From: Acidobacteriota bacterium
GTDB lineage: Bacteria > Acidobacteriota > Terriglobia > Terriglobales > SCQP01
Assembly: GCA_021818645.1 (NCBI GenBank)
Contig: JAKATS010000211.1
Location: 1 to 6,165 of the forward strand
Direction: 5' to 3'
DNA: 6,165 bases
Part shown: positions 1 through 5,681 of the stretch, piece after piece
Layout: every line of letters begins with the position of its first letter
Position numbering within the stretch: position 1 is the stretch's first letter
Made by a program: the position numbers and the translations under genes
Notes under the pieces: generated by a model
The model's input: only the letters and a program-made list of their open reading frames with translations
Database searches by the model: none
Told to the model about the DNA's origin: nothing

Positions 1-528
1 CGTCCACTGCGGTGTCGCTCCGTAGGGCAGTCCCTGGGTAGGGAAATCATCCCGGCCCGGGTCAAAACCCGGTTGGTGTATGGCATAAGGTTCCGTGAGC
101 TTCACCCCGTTGCGATATACCACCTTATTCACCAATCGAATCCGGTCGCCAGGCAGCCCGATCACCCGCTTCACCAGATGCAAATCCGGCTGCACCACCG
201 ACATAAAGACCACAATATCGCCATGCCGCAGCCTGTGATACGGCACGATGCCATGTGTATAGCGGCTGGCCGGAGCGAAGCGGATCCGATCCACCAGCAC
301 ATGGTCGCCGATCTTGAGCGTCCGCTCCATCGAGCCGGAGGGAATCTCGAAGGCCTGCACGTTGAAAGTAATGATAAATAAAGCGGTCACCAGGGTGGGC
401 ACCCAGATGCGGACAAAGTTTTCCGCCAGCGGACGCACGGGTTTGGCCGCGGATTTCGGCGTAGACAGGGCCGTCTGAGGTGCGTTTTTTTTCGGCAAAC
501 CGGCTTCCTCCGCCGCAACTGGATGCAT
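1..528 (-). CDS. lepB: Signal peptidase I, N-terminal 176 residues (cut by left edge)
   Basis: Type I signal peptidase is a membrane-anchored serine protease that removes signal peptides from exported proteins. Read on the minus strand, the frame stays open to base 1, so the C-terminus is outside the window. Residues 1-38 form a Lys/Pro/Ala-rich cytoplasmic tail, and residues about 40-58 (VRIWVPTLVTALFIITF) are the transmembrane anchor. The serine box IPSGSMERTLKIGD places the catalytic Ser at S66, and VKRVIGLPGD places the general-base Lys at K120. The GDNR-type box expected further on lies beyond the edge. The ATG at 528 is chosen: GGAA lies 9 bases upstream, and an in-frame stop at 559-561 limits any extension. 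TTG at 531 is the only nearby alternative. The sequence after K120 (RNGVKLTEPYAIH) resembles acidobacterial homologues I recall. Codons 13-15 are AAA AAA AAC, an A-rich run early in the gene. Confidence 0.95.
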   Translation of the reverse strand, partial: MHPVAAEEAGLPKKNAPQTALSTPKSAAKPVRPLAENFVRIWVPTLVTALFIITFNVQAFEIPSGSMERTLKIGDHVLVDRIRFAPASRYTHGIVPYHRLRHGDIVVFMSVVQPDLHLVKRVIGLPGDRIRLVNKVVYRNGVKLTEPYAIHQPGFDPGRDDFPTQGLPYGATPQWT

Positions 529-625
529 CAACCAAAGTTCCGTGCGGCTGTCTTTAGTTTAGCCGATCAACGGCCACCCCAAACCTGTGGGCTGGATCCC
601 TGGATGGGCTGGGCAAGCTTTTTTA

Positions 626-653
626 CGTGTAAATACCGCGGCTTTTTCGTCAA
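626..653 (-). promoter_or_regulatory. Candidate sigma-70-type promoter for lepB
   Basis: On the minus strand there is TTGACG (648-653, five of six bases matching TTGACA). After a 16-base spacer comes TACACG (626-631, three of six matching TATAAT). Transcription would begin near 619 and give a leader of about 90 bases before the lepB ATG. The -35 is good but the -10 is poor, so the call is tentative. It is the best such pair I see in the gap between the sigma operon and lepB. Confidence 0.3.
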
Positions 654-659
654 ACCATT

Positions 660-680
660 TCATGCGGTTTATACGCATGA
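660..680. repeat. Perfect 7-bp inverted repeat upstream of lepB
   Basis: TCATGCG and CGCATGA form a perfect 7-base-pair inverted repeat with a 7-base loop (gtttata). It lies six bases beyond the candidate lepB -35 element and about 70 bases past the end of the small Cys/His gene. No run of T follows the stem on either strand, so it is not a classical intrinsic terminator. A regulator-binding site for lepB, or an RNA hairpin ending the sigma operon transcript, are both possible. Confidence 0.4.
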
Positions 681-749
681 GTGGAACCTTATGGCTTCAA
701 ATTCACCCGAATAGATCCATATGCCTTGAGTCAAGCCTACCTGAAGACA

Positions 750-977
750 TCAGGCCGCTTCGCGCTTCGGCGTAACTGCTTGAATTCGCTCCCGGCTGAG
801 CCGCATCCGGCCCCAGTCATACCAGAATTCGCGTCCGCAATCGAGACAGGTTACATGCGGCATTTCACTCAATACCTGCTCGGGCCGCGGGCGCGAGCTC
901 ATGGGGAAGCTCAGGCGCGCATGCCGACATCCGCGCCAAATGAAACCCAGCATCGTATGCTGCTTGATGCCAACCAT
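750..977 (-). CDS. Small Cys/His (zinc-ribbon-like) protein of unknown function
   Basis: This 75-residue protein has no function I can name. It carries C17-x-H19 (GCRHARLS) and C44-x2-C47 (CLDCGREFWYDW), a spacing that could bind one zinc ion. The aromatic stretch FWYDW follows directly. The N-terminus is short and the C-terminus basic, with no membrane segment. It lies 22 bases downstream of the anti-sigma stop codon on the same strand, so it is probably the third gene of the sigma operon. The ATG at 977 is chosen because it follows the preceding stop closely. The ATG at 953, giving 67 residues and keeping all four Cys/His residues, is also possible; neither has a strong ribosome-binding site. 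The frame is open further upstream, but that part lies across the anti-sigma gene and looks non-coding. Similar short CxxC proteins with a Tyr-Asp-Trp end are, as I recall, frequent in Acidobacteriota. Confidence 0.65.
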   Translation of the reverse strand: MVGIKQHTMLGFIWRGCRHARLSFPMSSRPRPEQVLSEMPHVTCLDCGREFWYDWGRMRLSRERIQAVTPKREAA

Positions 978-999
978 GCGGTAAAGGTTTTCTGGAGTT

Positions 1000-1257
1000 T
1001 CAGGGCCGGGATGCCGGCCGCGATGAATTTCTCCGGGACTGAATCGTGTGCATGACTTTGTCGTGCAGTGCCGCAGGCAAGGGGCAGGCTCCAGCCGCAT
1101 CCCGGCGAAACCGGGCGATCGTGTCCCGGCAGCTCTCAAAAATGCGCTGGCATACTGCGCATTTGCGCAGATGCTCGCGGCATTCGGTGAGTGGCTTCCC
1201 GATCAGGTCTCCATCGAGAAACTCACTCATGCGCAATTGAAATTGTCGGCAGTTCAT
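1000..1257 (-). CDS. Soluble zinc-finger anti-sigma factor
   Basis: This 85-residue protein is the likely cognate inhibitor of the ECF sigma factor encoded just upstream. Its N-terminal half has the zinc-binding anti-sigma (ZAS / zf-HC2) pattern: C3 near the start, the segment SEFLDGDL, then H29-x3-C33-x2-C36 (HLRKCAVC). In this family the helices around the zinc site clamp the sigma factor and block RNA polymerase binding. Some members release sigma when the cysteines are oxidised. There is no transmembrane segment, so it should be cytoplasmic, unlike RseA-type anti-sigma factors. The C-terminal tail is Arg/Ser-rich and short. The ATG overlaps the sigma stop codon as ATGA (1254-1257). A strong GAGGAG at 1269-1274, inside the end of the sigma gene, lies 11 bases upstream, which supports translational coupling. 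The inhibitory role is inferred from the family and from gene order. Confidence 0.85.
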   Translation of the reverse strand: MNCRQFQLRMSEFLDGDLIGKPLTECREHLRKCAVCQRIFESCRDTIARFRRDAAGACPLPAALHDKVMHTIQSRRNSSRPASRP

Positions 1258-1949
1258 GGGGCGGGTTTCTCCTCACTATGATCTCCGTCGCTAATTTCCC
1301 CGGCATGGGCAGGTAAAGGCGCGGCCGGGGCACGGTCAAAATAGGGAGCCAGCAACTCCCGTAATTTCAAACGTGCCCGCAACAGACGGGATTTTACCGC
1401 CGGCACGCTGAGATGCAGAATATCGGCGGTTTCCTGATTCGATAACTCTTCTATATCGCGCAGTTGGAACACCATGCGATAAGGCGCCGTCAGGCTGGCG
1501 ATGCCGCGATTGAGCACCGCGGCCATTTCATCCGCAGCGAATTGCTGTTCCGGATTCGATCTCGCATCCCGGAGTTCCAGCGGCGCGTTCGTTCCGGGTT
1601 CGGTATCACCTGTGATCGAAACCATGCTCCGGCGTTTCTGCCGGCGCAGCCGCATCAAGCCCTGGTTGACCGTGATCCGGACCAGCCAAGTATAAAAATG
1701 AGATTGCCCATGAAATTGATAGAGCTTGCGATAGGCGTTCAGGAATGCTTCCTGCAGCACATCTTCGGCGTCCTGCGCATTGCCGGTAATTCTTTCAGCC
1801 AAGCGATAGATTCGGCTTTCGTGCCGCCGCACCAGCATATCGAAGGCATACAGATCTCCCTGCTGCGCGGCAGCCACCAGTTCGGCATCCGGATCGGCTG
1901 AAACTTCCAGCTTATGGGCTTGGGTGGCCATAACGGCTTCAGTCATCAT
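1254..1949 (-). CDS. ECF (RpoE-like, sigma-70 family) RNA polymerase sigma factor
   Basis: This is an alternative sigma factor of 231 residues with the two-domain ECF layout. Sigma region 2 spans about residues 33-103, including DAEDVLQEAFLNAYRKL (core binding) and FYTWLVRITVN (-10 recognition). Region 4 spans about 145-200, with ELSNQETADILHLSVPAVKS as the helix-turn-helix for the -35, ending in RLLRARLKLRELL. An acidic linker (about 105-140) joins them, and a 30-residue Pro/Ala/acidic tail extends past region 4. It is the first gene of an operon with the anti-sigma factor (4-base overlap) and the small Cys/His protein. The ATG at 1949 is chosen because GGGAA (1958-1962) lies 8 bases upstream. 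A second ATG follows at once (1946) and another in-frame ATG is at 1931. Such genes often activate their own promoter; I could not identify a convincing ECF-type promoter upstream. The stimulus cannot be read from the sequence. Confidence 0.95.
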   Translation of the reverse strand: MMTEAVMATQAHKLEVSADPDAELVAAAQQGDLYAFDMLVRRHESRIYRLAERITGNAQDAEDVLQEAFLNAYRKLYQFHGQSHFYTWLVRITVNQGLMRLRRQKRRSMVSITGDTEPGTNAPLELRDARSNPEQQFAADEMAAVLNRGIASLTAPYRMVFQLRDIEELSNQETADILHLSVPAVKSRLLRARLKLRELLAPYFDRAPAAPLPAHAGEISDGDHSEEKPAP

Positions 1950-2005
1950 GATGCGTTTTCCCGGCCGGAAATTTCAAGCCGCGGCGACCCTCCTCGTTTG
2001 CGGGG

Positions 2006-2035
2006 ATGACATCAAGGCCACCGGCGCACTATATT
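2006..2035 (+). promoter_or_regulatory. Candidate promoter giving a nearly leaderless mRNA
   Basis: ATGACA (2006-2011, five of six bases matching TTGACA) and TATATT (2030-2035, five of six matching TATAAT) are separated by 18 bases. Transcription would start near 2042, only about 7 bases before the ATG at 2049. No Shine-Dalgarno sequence lies in between, which fits leaderless translation. On the opposite strand TATAGT (2028-2033) overlaps this -10 and could serve the sigma operon, but its -35 is poor. The assignment is by inspection only. Confidence 0.45.
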
Positions 2036-2048
2036 GTCCCCAGCCATT

Positions 2049-3653
2049 ATGGCCAGCCCCGCACAAACCCGGCTCGAAGCCGCCCAGATCGCCCAGACCG
2101 TACGGCAATTTTTCCTGCTCCATTCCGAATGTGAACTCCTCGAAGCCGACGGCTCAACCATGCTGCTGGGCGGCGAAGCCAGCGGTTACTCATTGGAAAC
2201 CCAGGGAGGTGGGATTGTTGCCCATTGGTGGTCACCGGCTTATAACCTGGTGCGCCGCATCGAATCCGCCCACGTGAGAGGCAATCATTTGCGCCTTTCG
2301 TGCCGGCGCATGGGTCAGAGCCGATCCCAGACCGTCTGGCTCCGGCCCCGGGCTGCGGGGAAAAATATCAATCAAGATCGGGAAGGGTTTCGGCATCAAT
2401 TACTAGCCGCCATTCGCCAGTCCTGGCCCGAGTGGAAAGCTCGTAACTGCGGCTCCATCAGCGCCCCCTGGATCAAAGTCATTCTGGAATCGGGAGATAA
2501 ATTCATGGCCGTTCTGGCTGCCGGCCCCAGAGAAAATCGGGCGGCCCATGAAACCGCTCTCACCCAGCTTCTTATATGGCGGCATAGTTTACAGTTGCGG
2601 CCGCCCAGAAAAATTCCGGCAGGCTGGCATCTGATTTTTCCAGACCCGAATCAAGACCTGGCTGCCGGGCCGAAACCATCCTCAGCCGTTCTACCCGAAT
2701 CGGCGTATATATCGGCATGGAAAACGGCGGCGCTTCGGATCAGCGGCTTGCGCCATGATCGTCCCCTTCAACTTTGGCTCTTCACACCCGGAAAGCCCTT
2801 GCTCCAGCCGGAGCCGGTGCCCTTGCCGGCTTTGGTCTCACAAATTGGCCGAGCCCCCGATTTCAGTCAGGAATTTTCCGCTGCCGCCCGGGAGCTGGCC
2901 CAACAGGCCGAGGCGATATGCCCGTCGGTGAAACTGGCGCGCGACAATTGCGGTGGTGCTTGCCTGCAATTGCATGGCCTGGAAATCGCCCGGCAAGCAC
3001 GCGGATGGGAACGGAGCGAGGCTGAATTCGTATTTGGCCTGGGTGGAGGAGAGCAATCTCCGCTGACGGCGGAAAATTGGCCTTTATTTCAGCATTGGGT
3101 CAGCCGGCTTTGCCAATTCCGGCGCGCCCGGCCGGACAACATGGGCACCCAGCTCCCCGAAGAAATTCACGAACGAAATCTCTGGTACACCGCCCAGCCC
3201 GAAGCCTGGCTGCAAACTTTGCTCCGCGAGAATCTAGGCGCTCTCGACCCGGACTGGAATCCTGACCGTATCTATTCGCAGGTCGTGGTTTCCGTAGCCG
3301 GCGATTCTGGCCGCTTGGATTTACTTCTGCTCGACCGCGCCGGCCGCATTTGCATTCTGGAGCTGAAAACCAGTGAAGATGCTGATTTCCCCTTGCAGGC
3401 GTTGGAATACTGGCTGCGCATCCGCCAGCTGCATCGGGACGGCCGGCTGCAGGCCGCAGGTTATTTTCCCGGGTGGGAATTGGCTCCTTCGGCGCCGCGC
3501 CTCTATCTCATCGCGCCGGCGCTGCGGCGCCACCCGGCGCACGAAATTCTGCTGGCGGAAATTTCCGCGGAAGTGCCCATCACGCAGTTATTGCTAAACG
3601 AAAACTGGCGCTCCGGGCCACGCCTGATCGAACGGCGGGAACGGCGTTGCTGA
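2049..3653 (+). CDS. Large protein with C-terminal PD-(D/E)XK nuclease-type domain, function unknown
   Basis: This 534-residue protein has no characterised function that I can name. Numbered from the ATG at 2049, the last 160 residues or so form a PD-(D/E)XK fold. PEAWLQTLLREN (E385 and E394 are candidate motif I acids) is followed by GRLDLLLLD (D424), ILELKTSED (E438-x-K440) and QALEYW (Q450-x3-Y454). The last motif resembles the QxxxY of RecB/Cas4-type nucleases, so the visible metal site looks complete. The N-terminal 350 residues match no domain I recognise. They include GGGIVAHWWSPAYNLVRRI near residue 62. No signal peptide or membrane segment is evident. The start at 2049 is preferred over TTG at 2034, because the latter overlaps a -10-like TATATT and would lie upstream of the predicted transcript start. 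The gene is monocistronic, divergent from the sigma operon and convergent with the amidohydrolase 39 bases on. I recall similar long proteins in Acidobacteriota. Nuclease activity is inference. Confidence 0.85.
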   Translation: MASPAQTRLEAAQIAQTVRQFFLLHSECELLEADGSTMLLGGEASGYSLETQGGGIVAHWWSPAYNLVRRIESAHVRGNHLRLSCRRMGQSRSQTVWLRPRAAGKNINQDREGFRHQLLAAIRQSWPEWKARNCGSISAPWIKVILESGDKFMAVLAAGPRENRAAHETALTQLLIWRHSLQLRPPRKIPAGWHLIFPDPNQDLAAGPKPSSAVLPESAYISAWKTAALRISGLRHDRPLQLWLFTPGKPLLQPEPVPLPALVSQIGRAPDFSQEFSAAARELAQQAEAICPSVKLARDNCGGACLQLHGLEIARQARGWERSEAEFVFGLGGGEQSPLTAENWPLFQHWVSRLCQFRRARPDNMGTQLPEEIHERNLWYTAQPEAWLQTLLRENLGALDPDWNPDRIYSQVVVSVAGDSGRLDLLLLDRAGRICILELKTSEDADFPLQALEYWLRIRQLHRDGRLQAAGYFPGWELAPSAPRLYLIAPALRRHPAHEILLAEISAEVPITQLLLNENWRSGPRLIERRERRC

Positions 3654-3692
3654 AATATTTTTCACCGGTTCCTGATCCGCGGCCGGGGGCGG

Positions 3693-4574
3693 TCAAAGCG
3701 CGGCGCTCTGTTTACCTGCGTCATCAAGAAAAGTTTTGGGCTGGATGCCATACCATTCGCAAGCCGTTCCGCCCCAGATCATAGCCTGCTCCGGCTCGCT
3801 CAGGCGCTGCATATAATTGCCCGCCAGTTGTAGAACTTTTTCATAATCTCCAGCCACCGTGCAGACCGGCCAATCCGAGCCGATCATCAGCCGTTGCGGC
3901 CCAAATGTTTCCAGCGCAGTTTCGAAATAAAAATCAAAATCGCCCGCCCGCCACTGCATCCAATCCGCTTCGGTGACCAGTCCCGAAACTTTGGCCGCCA
4001 CATTCGGATAGCGCGCCAGCCGCGCCAGATCGCGGGCCCAGGGCTGGCGGGCGCCGCTGCGCACCGCGGGTTTGGCCAGATGATCAACAATAAAGCGCTG
4101 GCCGGGAAAACGCGCGACCAGCTCGCAGGCAATGGGCAAGTGCCGGGGATGAATCAGCAAATCATACGAGAGATGGAAATCCGCCAGCTGCCGCAGGCCG
4201 GCGCGAAAATCTTCGCGCAGCATGAACCGGTCATCCGGCTCATCCTGCAGCGTGTGCCGCAAACCGCGCAGATGGGGATTCCGGGCCAGCTCCGCCAGCT
4301 TGAGCCGCACTTTCGGATCGCATAAATCCACCCACCCCACCACGGCTTGGATCAGCGGATTCGCCTGAGCCAGTTCCAGCAACCAGCCGGTTTCCCGCAA
4401 ACTGCAACGGGCCTGCACGGCGACTGTCGCGCCCACCCCGACGCTTTCCGCCAACGGCTTAAGGTCTGCCGGCAGAAAATCGCGGCGCAGGCTCGCCATA
4501 TCATCGCCGATCCAGCCATACTCTTCCGGCTGGTAGCGCCAAAAATGTTGATGGGCATCAATGCGGACCGGCAT
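3693..4574 (-). CDS. Amidohydrolase, L-fuconolactonase / L-rhamnono-lactonase-like
   Basis: This 293-residue protein belongs to the metal-dependent amidohydrolase superfamily, COG3618-type branch. Members hydrolyse sugar-acid or aromatic lactones in catabolic pathways, for example L-fuconolactone to L-fuconate. The sequence starts with RIDAHQHFWRY, giving the metal pair H8-x-H10, followed by EYGWI and LRRDFLPADL, both typical of this branch. Further metal or catalytic positions are H142 (LIHPRHLP), H165 (VDHLAKP) and D234 (GSDWPV) near the end of the barrel. The length is normal for the family and there is no signal peptide, so it should be cytosolic. The ATG at 4574 is chosen because homologues begin a few residues before the HxH. 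A TTG at 4622 would add 16 residues, and neither start has a clear ribosome-binding site. No sugar transporter, dehydrogenase or dehydratase lies nearby, so the substrate stays open. The gene is divergent from the winged-helix protein. Confidence 0.9.
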   Translation of the reverse strand: MPVRIDAHQHFWRYQPEEYGWIGDDMASLRRDFLPADLKPLAESVGVGATVAVQARCSLRETGWLLELAQANPLIQAVVGWVDLCDPKVRLKLAELARNPHLRGLRHTLQDEPDDRFMLREDFRAGLRQLADFHLSYDLLIHPRHLPIACELVARFPGQRFIVDHLAKPAVRSGARQPWARDLARLARYPNVAAKVSGLVTEADWMQWRAGDFDFYFETALETFGPQRLMIGSDWPVCTVAGDYEKVLQLAGNYMQRLSEPEQAMIWGGTACEWYGIQPKTFLDDAGKQSAAL

Positions 4575-4625
4575 GGCTGCAGTCAGTTTACGCGCAATCT
4601 CTTCATCGCAGGCCGAGTTCAACAG

Positions 4626-4639
4626 GATATTCTAATATC
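4626..4639. repeat. Perfect palindrome between divergent amidohydrolase and winged-helix genes
   Basis: GATATT-ct-AATATC is a perfect 6-base-pair inverted repeat with a 2-base centre. It lies in the 78-base space between the two divergent ATGs (4574 and 4653). It contains -10-like hexamers (TAATAT, 4633-4638, four of six matching TATAAT) ending 14 bases before the plus-strand ATG. It is well placed to be an operator or a core promoter for one or both genes, but no regulator is identified. A palindrome this AT-rich and short can occur by chance. Confidence 0.4.
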
Positions 4640-4652
4640 GCCGTCCCAATTT

Positions 4653-5474
4653 ATGTTTGCGACCCTTAGTGAACGCGATACCGCCCGGCAAGCTCGGTGG
4701 CGAACCATGGCCGGCGAATCACCGGCCCCCACGCCGCTTCAGGATTGGATCTCGGCCCAGGGTCTGGCGCCGCTCAACCCCTGGCCCGAAGCCCCGCCGT
4801 CGTTGAGCTGGCGCGCTGAAGCTCTCGCCGATCCTGCCGGAATCATGCTGCAGGAGCTGGAAACCGCGCTCGAAAAACAGCAGGTCATCGAAACTTCCCT
4901 CTGGCCCGTGCCGGTTTATGTCGGACGGGAATGCTTTCCCTGGGTATATGCGCTGATCGGCGAACGCGACCTCGCCAGCGGTCTGCGGCGGCAACTGCGC
5001 ATGGGCCGGCAGTCGCCCTTGAGCGTGCAGATTCTCGAGTTGCTGCATGCGCCTCAGCCGCATACCATTCCGGAATTGAGGCAAGCGGTGGGCGGAGAGA
5101 AAACCTCGGAGCTGGCCATTGCGGAAGCTTTGCAAAAACTCCAGTCCGCGGCATGGGTGCTGCGGCTGGGCCGGCGCGAAGGGCAAACTTTATGGCAAGC
5201 GACCAGCCTAGCCTGGCCTGAGTTGCCCCGGCTGGCTAAAACCTATTCCAAAGTCGGCGCGGCGGCCAATTTCATGCTTCGTTATCTCGACTGCATGCTG
5301 GCCGCCACGGAATCGGAATTATCCGAATTCTTCCGACCGCTGATTCCGCTCTCCCGGCTGCAATCGGGATTGCGCGCTCTCGCCGCCGGCGGCTATTTAC
5401 GTCCCACCAATATTGGCGGCACGCCCGCCTGGGAACCGGCGGAGGCAGGCATTTCCGCTATACAGCCTGAATGA
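4653..5474 (+). CDS. Predicted double winged-helix protein, possibly AlkZ-related
   Basis: This 273-residue protein is of uncertain function. An N-terminal segment contains SLWPVPVYVGRECFPWVYAL (about residues 82-101). Two regions look like winged-helix folds. The first spans about 120-184 (VQILELL, TIPELRQAVG, AIAEALQKLQSAAWVLRLGR, then a strand ending LWQATS). The second spans about 206-261 (FMLRYLDCML, TESELSEFF, RLQSGLRALAAGGYLR, GTPAW). Tandem winged helices following a GR-x(3)-FP-like segment recall AlkZ/YcaQ-family proteins, DNA glycosylases that unhook interstrand cross-links. I do not see their QxQ-type catalytic motif, so it may instead be a non-catalytic DNA-binding relative. There is no membrane segment. 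The ATG at 4653 is taken as the longest start clear of the divergent gene. The ATG at 4707, preceded by GGTGG at 4696-4700, has better ribosome-binding evidence and would remove 18 residues of low similarity value. The open frame extending upstream of 4653 runs across the amidohydrolase gene and is not coding. Confidence 0.75.
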   Translation: MFATLSERDTARQARWRTMAGESPAPTPLQDWISAQGLAPLNPWPEAPPSLSWRAEALADPAGIMLQELETALEKQQVIETSLWPVPVYVGRECFPWVYALIGERDLASGLRRQLRMGRQSPLSVQILELLHAPQPHTIPELRQAVGGEKTSELAIAEALQKLQSAAWVLRLGRREGQTLWQATSLAWPELPRLAKTYSKVGAAANFMLRYLDCMLAATESELSEFFRPLIPLSRLQSGLRALAAGGYLRPTNIGGTPAWEPAEAGISAIQPE

Positions 5475-5681
5475 TCCGGCCGCACTGCCCCACTCAACCG
5501 TCCAACGATGACACCTGCTTTGCCGATCGTTGAGGCGCAGTGAGAAGCGAGCAGAGCCAGGCGCAAAAAGCGAGACATCCGGAACGTACTCGTCAGCAAA
5601 ACCGCAGGTTTTACGTCAAGTAAGGCTGGTGAGAATTGCTGAGCCACGCCGCTATGCGATGCTGATCGCTCCGCATGTTCT
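5475..5681. other. Convergent intergenic region with short repeats and hairpins
   Basis: This 207-base gap lies between the ends of the winged-helix gene and lon. It holds CAACGAT (5503-5509) paired with ATCGTTG (5526-5532). It also has two similar units that begin GGCGCA and end AAGCGAG (5534-5551 and 5560-5574), and GCGAT-gctg-ATCGC (5656-5669). No T-rich tract marks an intrinsic terminator for either gene. The minus strand is open across part of it with no ribosome-binding site or recognisable domain, and I regard that frame as spurious. The density of short repeats suggests a dispersed intergenic element, which only a genome-wide comparison could show. Confidence 0.4.
5598..5612. repeat. 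Perfect hairpin AAAACC-gca-GGTTTT
   Basis: This perfect 6-base-pair inverted repeat has a 3-base loop. On either strand its 3' arm ends in TTTT, so it could act as a weak bidirectional terminator between the two convergent genes. The stem has only two G-C pairs, well short of a typical intrinsic terminator. It is also flanked by ACGT on both sides (5584-5587 and 5613-5616), giving a larger interrupted symmetry. Confidence 0.35.

Noticed and set aside
125..535. 136-codon open frame on the minus strand starting TTG within the lepB region
   Set aside because: It is the -1 frame of lepB. The lepB frame carries SGSM and VKRVIGLPGD, while this frame shows no domain.
725..735. CTTGA-g-TCAAG inverted repeat downstream of the small Cys/His gene
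   Set aside because: The arms are only 5 bases with a 1-base centre and no T tract, too weak to call a terminator or operator.
978..1139. Upstream extension of the small Cys/His frame across the anti-sigma gene
   Set aside because: It would overlap most of the anti-sigma C-terminus and the added residues look like a shadow translation. The ATG at 977 just past the anti-sigma stop is simpler.
1464..1901. 145-codon plus-strand open frame opposite the ECF sigma gene
   Set aside because: It is antisense to a clear sigma factor with intact regions 2 and 4; there is no independent evidence for it.
1957..1971. Near-palindrome around CCGGCCGG just upstream of the sigma gene start
   Set aside because: It contains a mismatch, overlaps the ribosome-binding site of the sigma gene, and GC-only palindromes are frequent in DNA of this composition.
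3654..3692. Possible bidirectional terminator between the nuclease-like gene and the amidohydrolase
   Set aside because: The 39 bases contain no stable stem followed by a T run on either strand.
4347..4652. Upstream extension of the winged-helix reading frame
   Set aside because: The extra 102 codons run antisense across the amidohydrolase, which has all its family motifs, so the gene must start at 4653 or 4707.
5393..5647. 84-codon minus-strand open frame spanning the gap after the winged-helix gene
   Set aside because: It begins without a ribosome-binding site, overlaps the end of the winged-helix gene antisense and has no recognisable domain.
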